DNA of 64,000 nt. Origin: Actinomycetales bacterium. Its GTDB lineage: Bacteria > Actinomycetota > Actinomycetes > Actinomycetales > Dermatophilaceae. This document shows, piece by piece, positions 55,240 to 62,676 of the stretch (its first letter is position 1; every line of letters starts with the position of its first letter). A program made the translations under genes and the position numbers. The stretch spans positions 868,001-932,000 of the forward strand of contig JADJTP010000003.1 in the NCBI GenBank assembly GCA_016711095.1, read 5' to 3'. Under the pieces are notes generated by a model, which saw only the letters and a program-made list of their open reading frames with translations, was not told the origin of the DNA and searched no databases.

Positions 55240-55294
55240 GCGGATACCGCACCGGCGTGCGCGCCGCCGGGCCTGATCCCTCCGCTGATGACCC
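55240..55294. repeat. 55-bp direct repeat, left of IS
   Basis: Starts GCGGATACCGCACCGGCGTG and ends CTGATGACCC, immediately before the IS left end. Matches 56979-57033 at about 50 of 55 positions. The tandem duplication carries another copy at about 53601-53655. Confidence 0.75.
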
Positions 55295-56976
55295 GAGTCG
55301 TGCCGCTTTTAGTGTGTCGGCTTGGTGTCGGTCGCGGTGAGGATTTCGCGGGCGGGGTCGGTGAGGGGGTCGGCTGCGGTGTGCTCGTGGCCGGCGATGG
55401 TGAGCGTGATCTGCTGCAGCGGTCGTAGCGTCCGGACGATCTTCTTGATGCTCATCCCGGTCTGGTTCTGTAGGTGGTGTGCCACGGCCAGGGCGGTGAA
55501 GACGATGGTCAGGTGGGCTTCGATCGACTCGCGGGTGTGGTGGAAGATCGGCCTCGCTTTCAGGTCTCTCTTGCTCATCCGGAAGGACGCCTCGACCTGC
55601 CACAGGTCGTGGTAGCTGGCGATGACCTCGCTGGCGGGCATCACGGTCGCGGGGATGTTCGTCACGTAGCCCTTCAGCCCGACCAGGCGCCGGGCCCTGG
55701 CCAGGGACGCCTCGTCGAGTGACTGGCTCCCGTTCTTGGTCGTGACGAAGCGTGGGGTGCGGGCGGCCTTCTCGCCGGCGACCACCGACTTCGCCCGGTT
55801 CTCCTGCAGGGTCAGGGTCTTGCCGTCCCGGACCGCCCGTTTGCGTGAGTAGGCCCACACCGCTCGCCACGACCGGTCGTGCACGCCCGGGTCCCACACC
55901 GGCTCGGCCCGCTTGGCAGGGTCGTTCGTCGCGTTCGCGGCCTTGGTGGCCACCCGTGGGGTGATCGTGTCGATGACCTGCCCGTCGGTGAACGCGTCCC
56001 CGTGCCACCGGAAGTGCGACGCCAGGTCCGCCGGTGCCTTCGTGACGCGGGAGCCGACGATGAACCGCAGCCCGGCCTCGTGCAGCTCCTTGAGGTTCCC
56101 AGCCGACAGCATCCCGGCGTCGGCAACCACGACCATGTCCGACAGCGAGTGGCGGGCCTGGAACGCCTTAACGATCGGCACGATCGTGGCCGTCTCTGCC
56201 TTGTTGCCCTCGAAGCAGCCGATCTCCAGCGGGAACCCTTGGCGGTCGACCAGCAGCCCGACCACGATCTGCGGGTCCACACGGCGTTCCTTGGAGTAGC
56301 CGACCTTGCGCAGCTCGTCCTCGTTCTCGGCCTCGAAGTACAACGTGGTCACGTCGTACAGGCACAGCGAGACATCCCCGCTGGCGGCGGCGTGGGTGAA
56401 GCACGCGGCCGCGACCACGTCGCGGTAGCCGCGCTCTTGAGCGCGGGCCAGCGACCGGAACATGGTGCGCAGCGAAGCGTGCTCGACGCCGATCTCGTCG
56501 AGGACCCGTAGCGAGTCGGCCTTGGACGTCGGCTCCACGATCCGGGCCAGCACCAGCTGCCGAAACGACTCGTCACCGACCGCGCCGAACCCCAGCCGCG
56601 TGTACGCGCTCGACAGGACCTGCCACAGCACCGCGCTGGCCTTCGAGGTGATCACCGCGTGCCCGGCCGGGACGGCTCCCGCGCTCAGGTCCAGCTCACC
56701 CTGTCCCGGGTACACCTTCCGGCGGGCCGCCTCGACCAACGCCGCCAGCTCGGACTCTGTGCGCGCCGATCCCAGATGCTCGAGCACCTTGTCTCGTCCG
56801 CCCTGACGCTCGGCGATCTGTACCGCGGTGGCCCCAGAGGCCGTCGGGACCTTCCGCACGAACACCACGAAGGCGACCCTACCGGCGCGATTAGTGTGTC
56901 ACCCCAGCCTGCACCACGGCCCTGAGCAGCACAAACGCGGCGCGGATCACCGAGAACGACAAAAGTGGCACGAGTC
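55295..56976 (-). mobile_element. IS1634-family insertion sequence, complete
   Basis: 1682 bp bounded by imperfect inverted repeats GAGTCGTGCCGCTTTT (55295-55310) and AAAAGTGGCACGAGTC (56961-56976). It contains one transposase gene. No clear short target duplication is seen; instead 55-bp diverged repeats flank it. It has no GTATGCCG octamer, unlike neighbouring DNA. Confidence 0.85.
55309..56868 (-). CDS. IS1634-family transposase
   Basis: 519 residues. DDE-type: DVTTLYFEAENEDELRKVGY (first Asp), MVVVADAGMLSAGNL (second Asp) and YHDLWQVEASFRMSKRDL (Glu). VDPQIVVGLLVDRQGFPLEI is typical of the IS1634/IS1549 group. Full length. ATG 56868 lacks a strong ribosome site. Confidence 0.93.
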   Translation of the reverse strand: MVFVRKVPTASGATAVQIAERQGGRDKVLEHLGSARTESELAALVEAARRKVYPGQGELDLSAGAVPAGHAVITSKASAVLWQVLSSAYTRLGFGAVGDESFRQLVLARIVEPTSKADSLRVLDEIGVEHASLRTMFRSLARAQERGYRDVVAAACFTHAAASGDVSLCLYDVTTLYFEAENEDELRKVGYSKERRVDPQIVVGLLVDRQGFPLEIGCFEGNKAETATIVPIVKAFQARHSLSDMVVVADAGMLSAGNLKELHEAGLRFIVGSRVTKAPADLASHFRWHGDAFTDGQVIDTITPRVATKAANATNDPAKRAEPVWDPGVHDRSWRAVWAYSRKRAVRDGKTLTLQENRAKSVVAGEKAARTPRFVTTKNGSQSLDEASLARARRLVGLKGYVTNIPATVMPASEVIASYHDLWQVEASFRMSKRDLKARPIFHHTRESIEAHLTIVFTALAVAHHLQNQTGMSIKKIVRTLRPLQQITLTIAGHEHTAADPLTDPAREILTATDTKPTH

Positions 56977-56978
56977 AG

Positions 56979-57033
56979 GCGGATACCGCACCGGCGTGCG
57001 CGTTGCCGGGGCTGATCCTTCCGCTGATGACGC
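56979..57033. repeat. 55-bp direct repeat, right of IS
   Basis: Starts GCGGATACCGCACCGGCGTG, ends CTGATGACGC; partner of 55240-55294 with about five differences. It begins two bases after the IS right end. Confidence 0.75.
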
Positions 57034-57569
57034 ACGGGGTGCTGTTGTGGCGACAGTTCAGGCTCTTTCAGCCGCGCCATCAGGCCCGGCGCGCCCGCGC
57101 TCGGGGCTGCGTCCACTCCCGGTGAGCCTGGACCGGCCGGGCCGCGCACGCCACGGCACGGGTAGCGGCAACCCGCCGGTATGCCGCGCGGCCTGACCGC
57201 GGGATGGCTCGGCAACCGCCCGGCATACGTCCGCAGTTGCGACCCGCGACGACACGCTGCCCGCTGCCTCTCGGTCGGGGTCCTGAAGGGTGCCGAACAC
57301 GGCGGACTGATCTGCTCAAGGTCTCCGACTTAAGCATCCGAACGCCGGAACGCCCGCCCAGTCAATATGTCCTGGACCTTGTTCATAGTCCGCGACATCT
57401 CGTGGACCGTGAACAAGGTCCAGGACCTTTTTCGTTGGGTTGCGGTTGGCGGCGGGGACGCCGGACACGTCGTGCAGGTTGGGTCGCCGACTGACTAGTG
57501 ATGGAGCCAGGGGATGCCCACCCGTGCCGGAGTGGGCACCCCCATGGCGAGGTCACCACATCGGCGAAA
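57034..57569. other. Non-coding region between IS and beta-helix gene
   Basis: Over 500 bp with no credible gene. It contains an inverted GTATGCCG pair (57179-57186 and 57221-57228, 34 bp apart) and the strong palindrome at 57369-57426. Short reading frames here lack protein-like composition. Confidence 0.6.
57369..57426. terminator. 17-bp perfect stem with T-run; about 65-bp dispersed repeat, copy 2
   Basis: GTCCTGGACCTTGTTCA (57369-57385) pairs exactly with TGAACAAGGTCCAGGAC (57410-57426); a 24-base loop carries GTCCGCGACATC. CTTTTTCG follows on the plus strand, as in an intrinsic terminator. Its reverse complement aligns with 45401-45465. No plus-strand gene lies just upstream, so a repeat-element origin is favoured. 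Confidence 0.7.
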
Positions 57570-59834
57570 TCACCACATCCCGAGGTGGACGGTGCCTGCC
57601 GCTCGACCAACGATCGCAGCAATGTCCGCCGGCAGCGGCAAGGCCACAGCCGAGATAAGCGCGGTCGCGCTGGCGGTGAGCCTGCCCTGGGCGTCGACCA
57701 GCGACTCCCCACCGACAAACTCGCGTCCACGACTTTCCTGACCCGTCGTGGACGTCCAGGAGTACAAGGTCGTGAAGACGTAGGGGTTGGTCGCACCCCG
57801 TGACCAGATGGTCAGCCATGCGGGGCTGCTCGAGGAGACCCGTTGGTAGAGATCGCCGTTGAGGGAAAGGCCCATCTGCTCCGCCGTCGCCTGCCTGCTG
57901 TAGTCCTCGTTGCAGATCAGGCAGGTGGCGGAAGTGGCGAGCTGGACGACGACATTGTTGCGGAACGTGACCGGTCCCAAAGTCCAGGGCATGGCCGGGT
58001 CTGGGAATGGGATTCGGGGATCGACGGCCTGGTCGTAGGGGTTGGTGTTGCGACGGCTGTCTTGAGCGAGCCAGATCGCCCGACCTGTATTGGCCCACAG
58101 GGTGTTGTTCCAGACGCGGACGTCGCTCGTGTTGTTGATCTTGAGCCCGGACTGACCGTTTCTGGTGAAGAAGTTGTTGGCAACGACGGCCTTGGCAGAA
58201 ATCTCAAGGAAGAGGCCGTCACCGAGATTTCCGGCAAACTGCGAACCCGTGATCACGGAGTCGTAGACTGACAGATCTTCCCAGAAGCCTGGGCCGAAGT
58301 TGTTCGAGAAATCGCTCGCCGATACCGTGACGCCGCGGCTCGCGCCGATCTTCACTCCTCCTGAAACCGGGGCTATATTGAATCTCTGGTCGTTATTGTC
58401 GGTGGCCGACACAGAGATCATCCTGACCCGGTCCGCGAATCGTCCATGGACTCCCAACATCCCGCTTCGCCGGACGGTGAGGCGGTCGAGGCGGCAGTCT
58501 TCCCGGATGACCGCGATGCCCGTCGTCGCTGTGTCCTCGATGGTGACGTTCTCCACCGCGACCCGAGGCGCCTCCAGGGTGACTCCGCCAATGTGGAACA
58601 CCGATGGTGAATAGCGCCTCACTCCGATGCCCCTGATGACCGTGTCGGCGGCACGGATTGCCAGGGCCCTGATGATCGTGCTGGCAGCGACAGTCTTCCC
58701 CGTCGGGTTCGATCCGATGTAGAGCTTCGAAGTGGCTTCGTCCAGATAGAACGTCCCGCTGGTCACGAGGCTGCGGGATTTGACCTGAGTAAGAGCCAGA
58801 CCATCAATGAAGACCTGATCGGGGTGCGCCGCCATCGGATAGTTCGTCGGATCAACGAACTGCCAGTCGGGAACGGTCGAGTCCGGGGCGCCCTGCGTGT
58901 AGGTCGGGCTGTGGTCAAAGCGTTGTGTCCACCCGTCCTTGCGCCACGCGGTGCCGTCGACGACCCAGCCTGACACCGCGGTCGATCCGTCAAGCCACAC
59001 CGCTTCGTTCGGGTAACTCTGAATGGTCACGGCGCGATAGATCTCCACGGATTCGTGGTAGACGCCTGCGCGGGCCACGACGGTCCCACCGGACGGAGCG
59101 ATGCTCACCCCTCGGGCGAGGGAGCGGACCGGCGCAGCGAGAGTCCCAGGGTTGGCGTCGTTGCCGGTCGTCGCGACAATGATCGCGCCTGCCGGGACGG
59201 CATACGCTGTCGTGCCCACCGGAGCACTGCCATAGTTCGTCGCCGGCGGCGGCGGGGGTGGCGGCGGTGGGGGTGGTGGCGGTGGTGGCGGTGGTGAGAC
59301 GTTCGACACGTGAAAGCGCACGCCCTCCAACGTCCAGCCCTGACTCAAGAGAGCGGAGCCAGAGGCCGCCAGGGCGAGGCGGTGCACCACTCCCTTGACG
59401 TAGCTATTGACGGGGAGTGTCTGTCCGCTCACCTCGCGCGTCGCTGCATGGAAGGTCGTCCCTTGATCCGTGTAGCCGCGGCTAGTGGCCACCCGCATTG
59501 GTATCGACCCCAGCACGGCCCACGTGAAATCGAACGTCGTGGGATTGTATAGACGACGCACCGCCGCGAGTCCAGACACCGGTCCGATGGACGCTTGGAA
59601 CGGCGTGCCGAGATCCGTGGTGAAGCCGTATGTCGACGCTGCAGTTAGCGCCTCCGATTGCCACGGGGTGAGGAGACTGGCCCCAGTGGTGGGCCTGGCA
59701 ACGTGAAAGATGGGCGAGCTCATTGCCGCGATAGGGCTCTCCGCAGCAGCAGCCGAAGCCGCCGTCCCGGCGATGGGTGCAGCAGCTGTCAAGAATAGAG
59801 CGGTGAGGGCAGCGGTAAGGGATAGTGGGCGCAC
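57570..59834 (-). CDS. Secreted right-handed beta-helix protein with poly-proline linker
   Basis: 754 residues from GTG 59834; AAGGAG eight bases upstream. Signal peptide: LTAALTALFLTAAAPIAGTA. Residues about 40-175 form a DUF5648-like repeat region (SPIFHVARPTTGASLLTPWQ, VRRLYNPTTFDFTWAV, SQGWTLEGVRFHV). A run of about 17 Pro is encoded at 59245-59295. The C-terminal 530 residues start with GAIIVATTGNDANPGTLAAP (DUF1565-type) and continue as a parallel beta-helix (GVYHESVEIYRAVTIQSYPN; NNTSDVRVWNNTLWANTG). Likely a surface polysaccharide lyase, epimerase or binding protein; no catalytic residues can be named. Few GTATGCCG copies in the locus. Confidence 0.82.
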   Translation of the reverse strand: MRPLSLTAALTALFLTAAAPIAGTAASAAAAESPIAAMSSPIFHVARPTTGASLLTPWQSEALTAASTYGFTTDLGTPFQASIGPVSGLAAVRRLYNPTTFDFTWAVLGSIPMRVATSRGYTDQGTTFHAATREVSGQTLPVNSYVKGVVHRLALAASGSALLSQGWTLEGVRFHVSNVSPPPPPPPPPPPPPPPPPATNYGSAPVGTTAYAVPAGAIIVATTGNDANPGTLAAPVRSLARGVSIAPSGGTVVARAGVYHESVEIYRAVTIQSYPNEAVWLDGSTAVSGWVVDGTAWRKDGWTQRFDHSPTYTQGAPDSTVPDWQFVDPTNYPMAAHPDQVFIDGLALTQVKSRSLVTSGTFYLDEATSKLYIGSNPTGKTVAASTIIRALAIRAADTVIRGIGVRRYSPSVFHIGGVTLEAPRVAVENVTIEDTATTGIAVIREDCRLDRLTVRRSGMLGVHGRFADRVRMISVSATDNNDQRFNIAPVSGGVKIGASRGVTVSASDFSNNFGPGFWEDLSVYDSVITGSQFAGNLGDGLFLEISAKAVVANNFFTRNGQSGLKINNTSDVRVWNNTLWANTGRAIWLAQDSRRNTNPYDQAVDPRIPFPDPAMPWTLGPVTFRNNVVVQLATSATCLICNEDYSRQATAEQMGLSLNGDLYQRVSSSSPAWLTIWSRGATNPYVFTTLYSWTSTTGQESRGREFVGGESLVDAQGRLTASATALISAVALPLPADIAAIVGRAAGTVHLGMW

Positions 59835-60513
59835 TAGACTGGCTCCTTAAGCCAAGAATCTGTTGCCGCATCGACGAGCCCGGATCAGTCCCCCTGACCG
59901 GGCCTCGAATGGTCGAGCGACGTCACACCGCCGAATTGCTTTTGTGAGCATCGACCGTGAGGAAGGGGTGGCGAAACCCGTTCGACCCCTGTCGATTTCC
60001 CCCGGATACTCGCCGAGCACGGCGGGTGACTCACAGCCGCCATGCGTAGGGCGATCAAAATGTGACCGCTCGCCACGCACTGCGACTTCGTTCGCCGTTA
60101 GACGTTTAGACAATTGCAGAGTATGACAGGTATATGCTTCCGTCAAATCCAAAACATGGCCCCGCGACCAAAATCCGCCCCTTTTGGACAATTACGTGAT
60201 AATCGTCACCAAATCTCGCGCCGGCGACGTTGCGGCGGCCAGTAGGCCGTCGCGTCAACCCTGTTGCGACTGTACGTGTTTCGAGTATGCGGATGATCGA
60301 GTTCGCTCGGAGGCGCCAACTACGAGGGGCGCCCTCGCTGGGCACCGCACACACATCGACGATCAAACGACGAGCGCAGTGCGGGCTGGGCGGGATCCAG
60401 CGATGCTGGGCATTCAACCGTGGGTTCCACGATGCCCTAGAGGCGCCCATCGGTCACCAACATCGTCAGGCCTGCCGGTGCGAGGTGTGTCTCTCAAACG
60501 CCGCCGCAGGCCC
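59835..60513. other. Lower-GC non-coding region upstream of the beta-helix gene
   Basis: About 680 bp, visibly richer in A/T than the rest (for example near 60110-60220). No reading frame looks like a protein on either strand. It probably holds promoters for the leftward beta-helix gene; no boxes are certain. Confidence 0.55.
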
Positions 60514-60533
60514 TTGACAACACTTCTTGTCAA
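60514..60533 (+). promoter_or_regulatory. Promoter/operator of the ArsR-type regulator
   Basis: TTGACAA, CACTTC, TTGTCAA: a 7-bp inverted repeat that contains a consensus -35 (TTGACA), 15 bp before ATG 60549. Symmetry suggests autoregulation by the encoded HTH protein. Confidence 0.6.
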
Positions 60534-60548
60534 TGGCACCGTGGCGTC

Positions 60549-61127
60549 ATGCAAGACGTCGAAGTCATCGAGAGCGCGGAGGCCGCCGCCGCCGCGCTGG
60601 ATCCGGTCCGGGCCCGGCTGCTCGGCGAACTAGCCGTTCCGGCCTCCGCCGCCGGGCTCGCCGCCCGGGTTGGTATCGCGCGCCAGAAGGTCAACTATCA
60701 CCTCAAAGCACTCGAGGCGCACGGCCTGGTGGAGCTGTCCGAGGAGCGCCGGCACGGGGGCATCACGGAGCGAGTGATGCAGGCGTCAGCGCTTTCGTAC
60801 GTCGTGTCGCCAGGGGCCATCAGCGCGGCCGCGGCCGACCCGGCCGCCACCGCCGACCACCTCTCGGCGGGCTACCTCGTCGCCCTGGCCGGTCGGCTGG
60901 TGCGCGAAGTCGGCGTCCTAGCACGCCGGGCTGGCGCGTCGGGCAGGCGTCTGCCGACGCTGACCATCGACACGGAGATCGGATTCCGGTCGGCCGCCGA
61001 CCGGGCCGCCTTCGCCAACGATTTGACCGTCGCGGTGCTCAGCCTGGCGGCTCGCTATCACCACGACGACGGGCGCCGGCACCGGCTCCTCGTCGCGGCC
61101 CACCCCCTTCCTGAGGAGAGCGCATGA
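60549..61127 (+). CDS. ArsR-like winged-helix transcriptional regulator
   Basis: 192 residues. HTH at about 20-75: LDPVRARLLGELAVPASAAG, then GLAARVGIARQKVNYHLKAL and a wing with RRHGGITERVM. The C-terminal half is helical and lacks metal-site cysteines, so it senses something other than metals. ATGA overlap with the downstream SRPBCC gene. Confidence 0.87.
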   Translation: MQDVEVIESAEAAAAALDPVRARLLGELAVPASAAGLAARVGIARQKVNYHLKALEAHGLVELSEERRHGGITERVMQASALSYVVSPGAISAAAADPAATADHLSAGYLVALAGRLVREVGVLARRAGASGRRLPTLTIDTEIGFRSAADRAAFANDLTVAVLSLAARYHHDDGRRHRLLVAAHPLPEESA

Positions 61128-61933
61128 GTACTACCCCGAACGTCCCGTATCGCCTGGAGTTCAGCGTTGAGGTCCCCGGCACTCCCCAACAGGTCTGGCA
61201 GGCTATCGCCACAGCCAAGGGCATGAGCGCCTGGTTCCTTCCGACTGAGATGGAGGAGCGAGAGGGCGGCTCCCTCCACTTCACGATGGGCCCCGAGATG
61301 GGCTCGGACGGCCACGTCACCGGCTGGGACCCGCCGCGTCGCCTCGTCTACGAGGAGGACTGGGCCGCCCTCATGGGCAAGGACCCGGACGCCCTCAGCC
61401 CGCTGACCTCGGAGTTCCTCGTCGAGGCGCAGGCCGGCGGCACCTGCATCGTGCGCGTCACCAGCAGCGGTTTTGGGACCGGCGCTGCATGGGAGTCGGA
61501 GTTCTGGGACGACATGGGCCTCAACTGGATGCCGTTCTTCGACAACCTGCGCCTGTACCTGTCGCACTTCCCCAGCCAGGAGGCCACGCAGCTCGAGGTC
61601 ACCGCCTCCCACGTGGGCGATGCGGAGGCGCTCTGGTCGAGCCTGCAGGAGGCCCTCGGGCTGGGCGAAGAGGGGGCAACGCTCGAGGCGCGCGGCATCA
61701 CCGGCACAGTCGAGCGGGTCGGCCGACGGCAGGCGCTGGTCCGGCTCACCGCGCCGGTGCCCGGAATGCTCAGCGTCTACGCGTTCGGCGAGGGAAACGG
61801 CAAGGTGGCGGCGGGCGTACGGGCCTACCTCTTCTCCGCAGACGCAGCGGACTATGTTCGGCGCGAGAAGCCGATCTGGCAGGCCTGGTTGCAGGGGCTC
61901 CCTGTCGCTGGTGAGGCAGCGCAACGCCTGTAG
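61124..61933 (+). CDS. SRPBCC (AHSA1-like) domain protein
   Basis: 269 residues. The first 150 residues form an AHSA1/SRPBCC fold: RLEFSVEVPGTPQQVWQAIA, WFLPTEMEEREGG, VTGWDPPRRLVYEED. Residues 155-269 form a second, less conserved domain. Co-translated with the ArsR regulator, a common pairing for polyketide-cyclase-like proteins. Function unknown. Confidence 0.85.
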   Translation: MSTTPNVPYRLEFSVEVPGTPQQVWQAIATAKGMSAWFLPTEMEEREGGSLHFTMGPEMGSDGHVTGWDPPRRLVYEEDWAALMGKDPDALSPLTSEFLVEAQAGGTCIVRVTSSGFGTGAAWESEFWDDMGLNWMPFFDNLRLYLSHFPSQEATQLEVTASHVGDAEALWSSLQEALGLGEEGATLEARGITGTVERVGRRQALVRLTAPVPGMLSVYAFGEGNGKVAAGVRAYLFSADAADYVRREKPIWQAWLQGLPVAGEAAQRL

Positions 61934-61977
61934 CTTGCGCTCCGTGAGGTCACCGATCTCGGCTCAGTCGTTTCGGC

Positions 61978-62676
61978 TCAGTCGTTTCGGGTCCGGCGGG
62001 CTAGCAGTCCAGTTTCGTAGGCGTAGACGACAGCGTGGACTCGGTCTCTCAGTTCGAGCTTCATGAGGATTCGTTTGACGTGAGTCTTGACCGTGCTTTC
62101 GCCGAGGTTCAGTTCCTGGGCGATCTCACGGTTGGCCAGGCCGTGACCGATATGAATGAGCACTTCTCGCTCCCTGCTGGTGAGCCGGCTCAGATCGCGG
62201 TTGGTGACGTCTGTGGGTTGCCCTCCGACTGTCGTTGCTCGGGCGAACTCGCGCATGAGGCGGTGGGTGACCGAGGGGGAGAGCAGAGCATCCCCTTGGG
62301 CGATGATGCGGATGCTGGCCAGGAGGTCCTCCGGGGGGGTGCGTTTGAGCAAGAAGCCGCTGGCCCCTGCGCGCACCGCTTCATACACGTATTGGTCGAT
62401 TTCGAACGTGGTGAGGATGACGACTCGGGGAGGCTCGGGTCCATCATCAAACAGTTGTGCGCTCGTGATCTGCCGGGTGGCCTCGATGCCGTCCATTCCG
62501 GGCATTCGGATGTCCATGAGGACGACGTCCGGTTCGAGGTCACGCGCCAGGGCGACAGCCTCGTCGCCGTTGGAGGCCTCACCGGCCACGGCGAGGTCGT
62601 CCTGGGTTTCGATCATCATTCGCAGGCCGGCTCGTACGAGGGTGTCGTCGTCCACGACGAGCACTTTGATGGTCAT
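61978..62676 (-). CDS. LuxR-family response regulator
   Basis: 232 residues. Receiver domain 1-125: KVLVVDDDTLVRAGLRMMIE with phospho-acceptor in VVLMDIRMPGMDG (about 54) and GFLLKRTPPEDLL. NarL/FixJ HTH: LTSREREVLIHIGHGLANRE, then IAQELNLGESTVKTHVKRIL. ATG 62676 overlaps the kinase stop (ATGA). The pair is one operon. Confidence 0.93.
   Translation of the reverse strand: MTIKVLVVDDDTLVRAGLRMMIETQDDLAVAGEASNGDEAVALARDLEPDVVLMDIRMPGMDGIEATRQITSAQLFDDGPEPPRVVILTTFEIDQYVYEAVRAGASGFLLKRTPPEDLLASIRIIAQGDALLSPSVTHRLMREFARATTVGGQPTDVTNRDLSRLTSREREVLIHIGHGLANREIAQELNLGESTVKTHVKRILMKLELRDRVHAVVYAYETGLLARRTRND

Larger units (their letters stand above)
52912..56190. repeat. 1.64-kb tandem duplication
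   Basis: 52912-54550 and 54551-56190 are near-identical adjacent copies. Each holds the phospholipase 5' end, its upstream region, and the 3' half of an IS1634-type transposase. I saw two differences: one base making AITAAEA versus AITPAEA, and one extra T before the transposase stop. The join is GATCGTGGC to GGAACATG. The original order must have been phospholipase gene, then one complete IS. Confidence 0.9.

Noticed and set aside
53151..56008. Long frames running through transposase and phospholipase pieces
   Set aside because: They cross the duplication join in the wrong frame for both proteins; explained by the pseudogenes described.
59847..60191. 114-codon leftward frame upstream of the beta-helix gene
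   Set aside because: No recognisable sequence, odd composition and no ribosome site; region is lower GC and looks non-coding.
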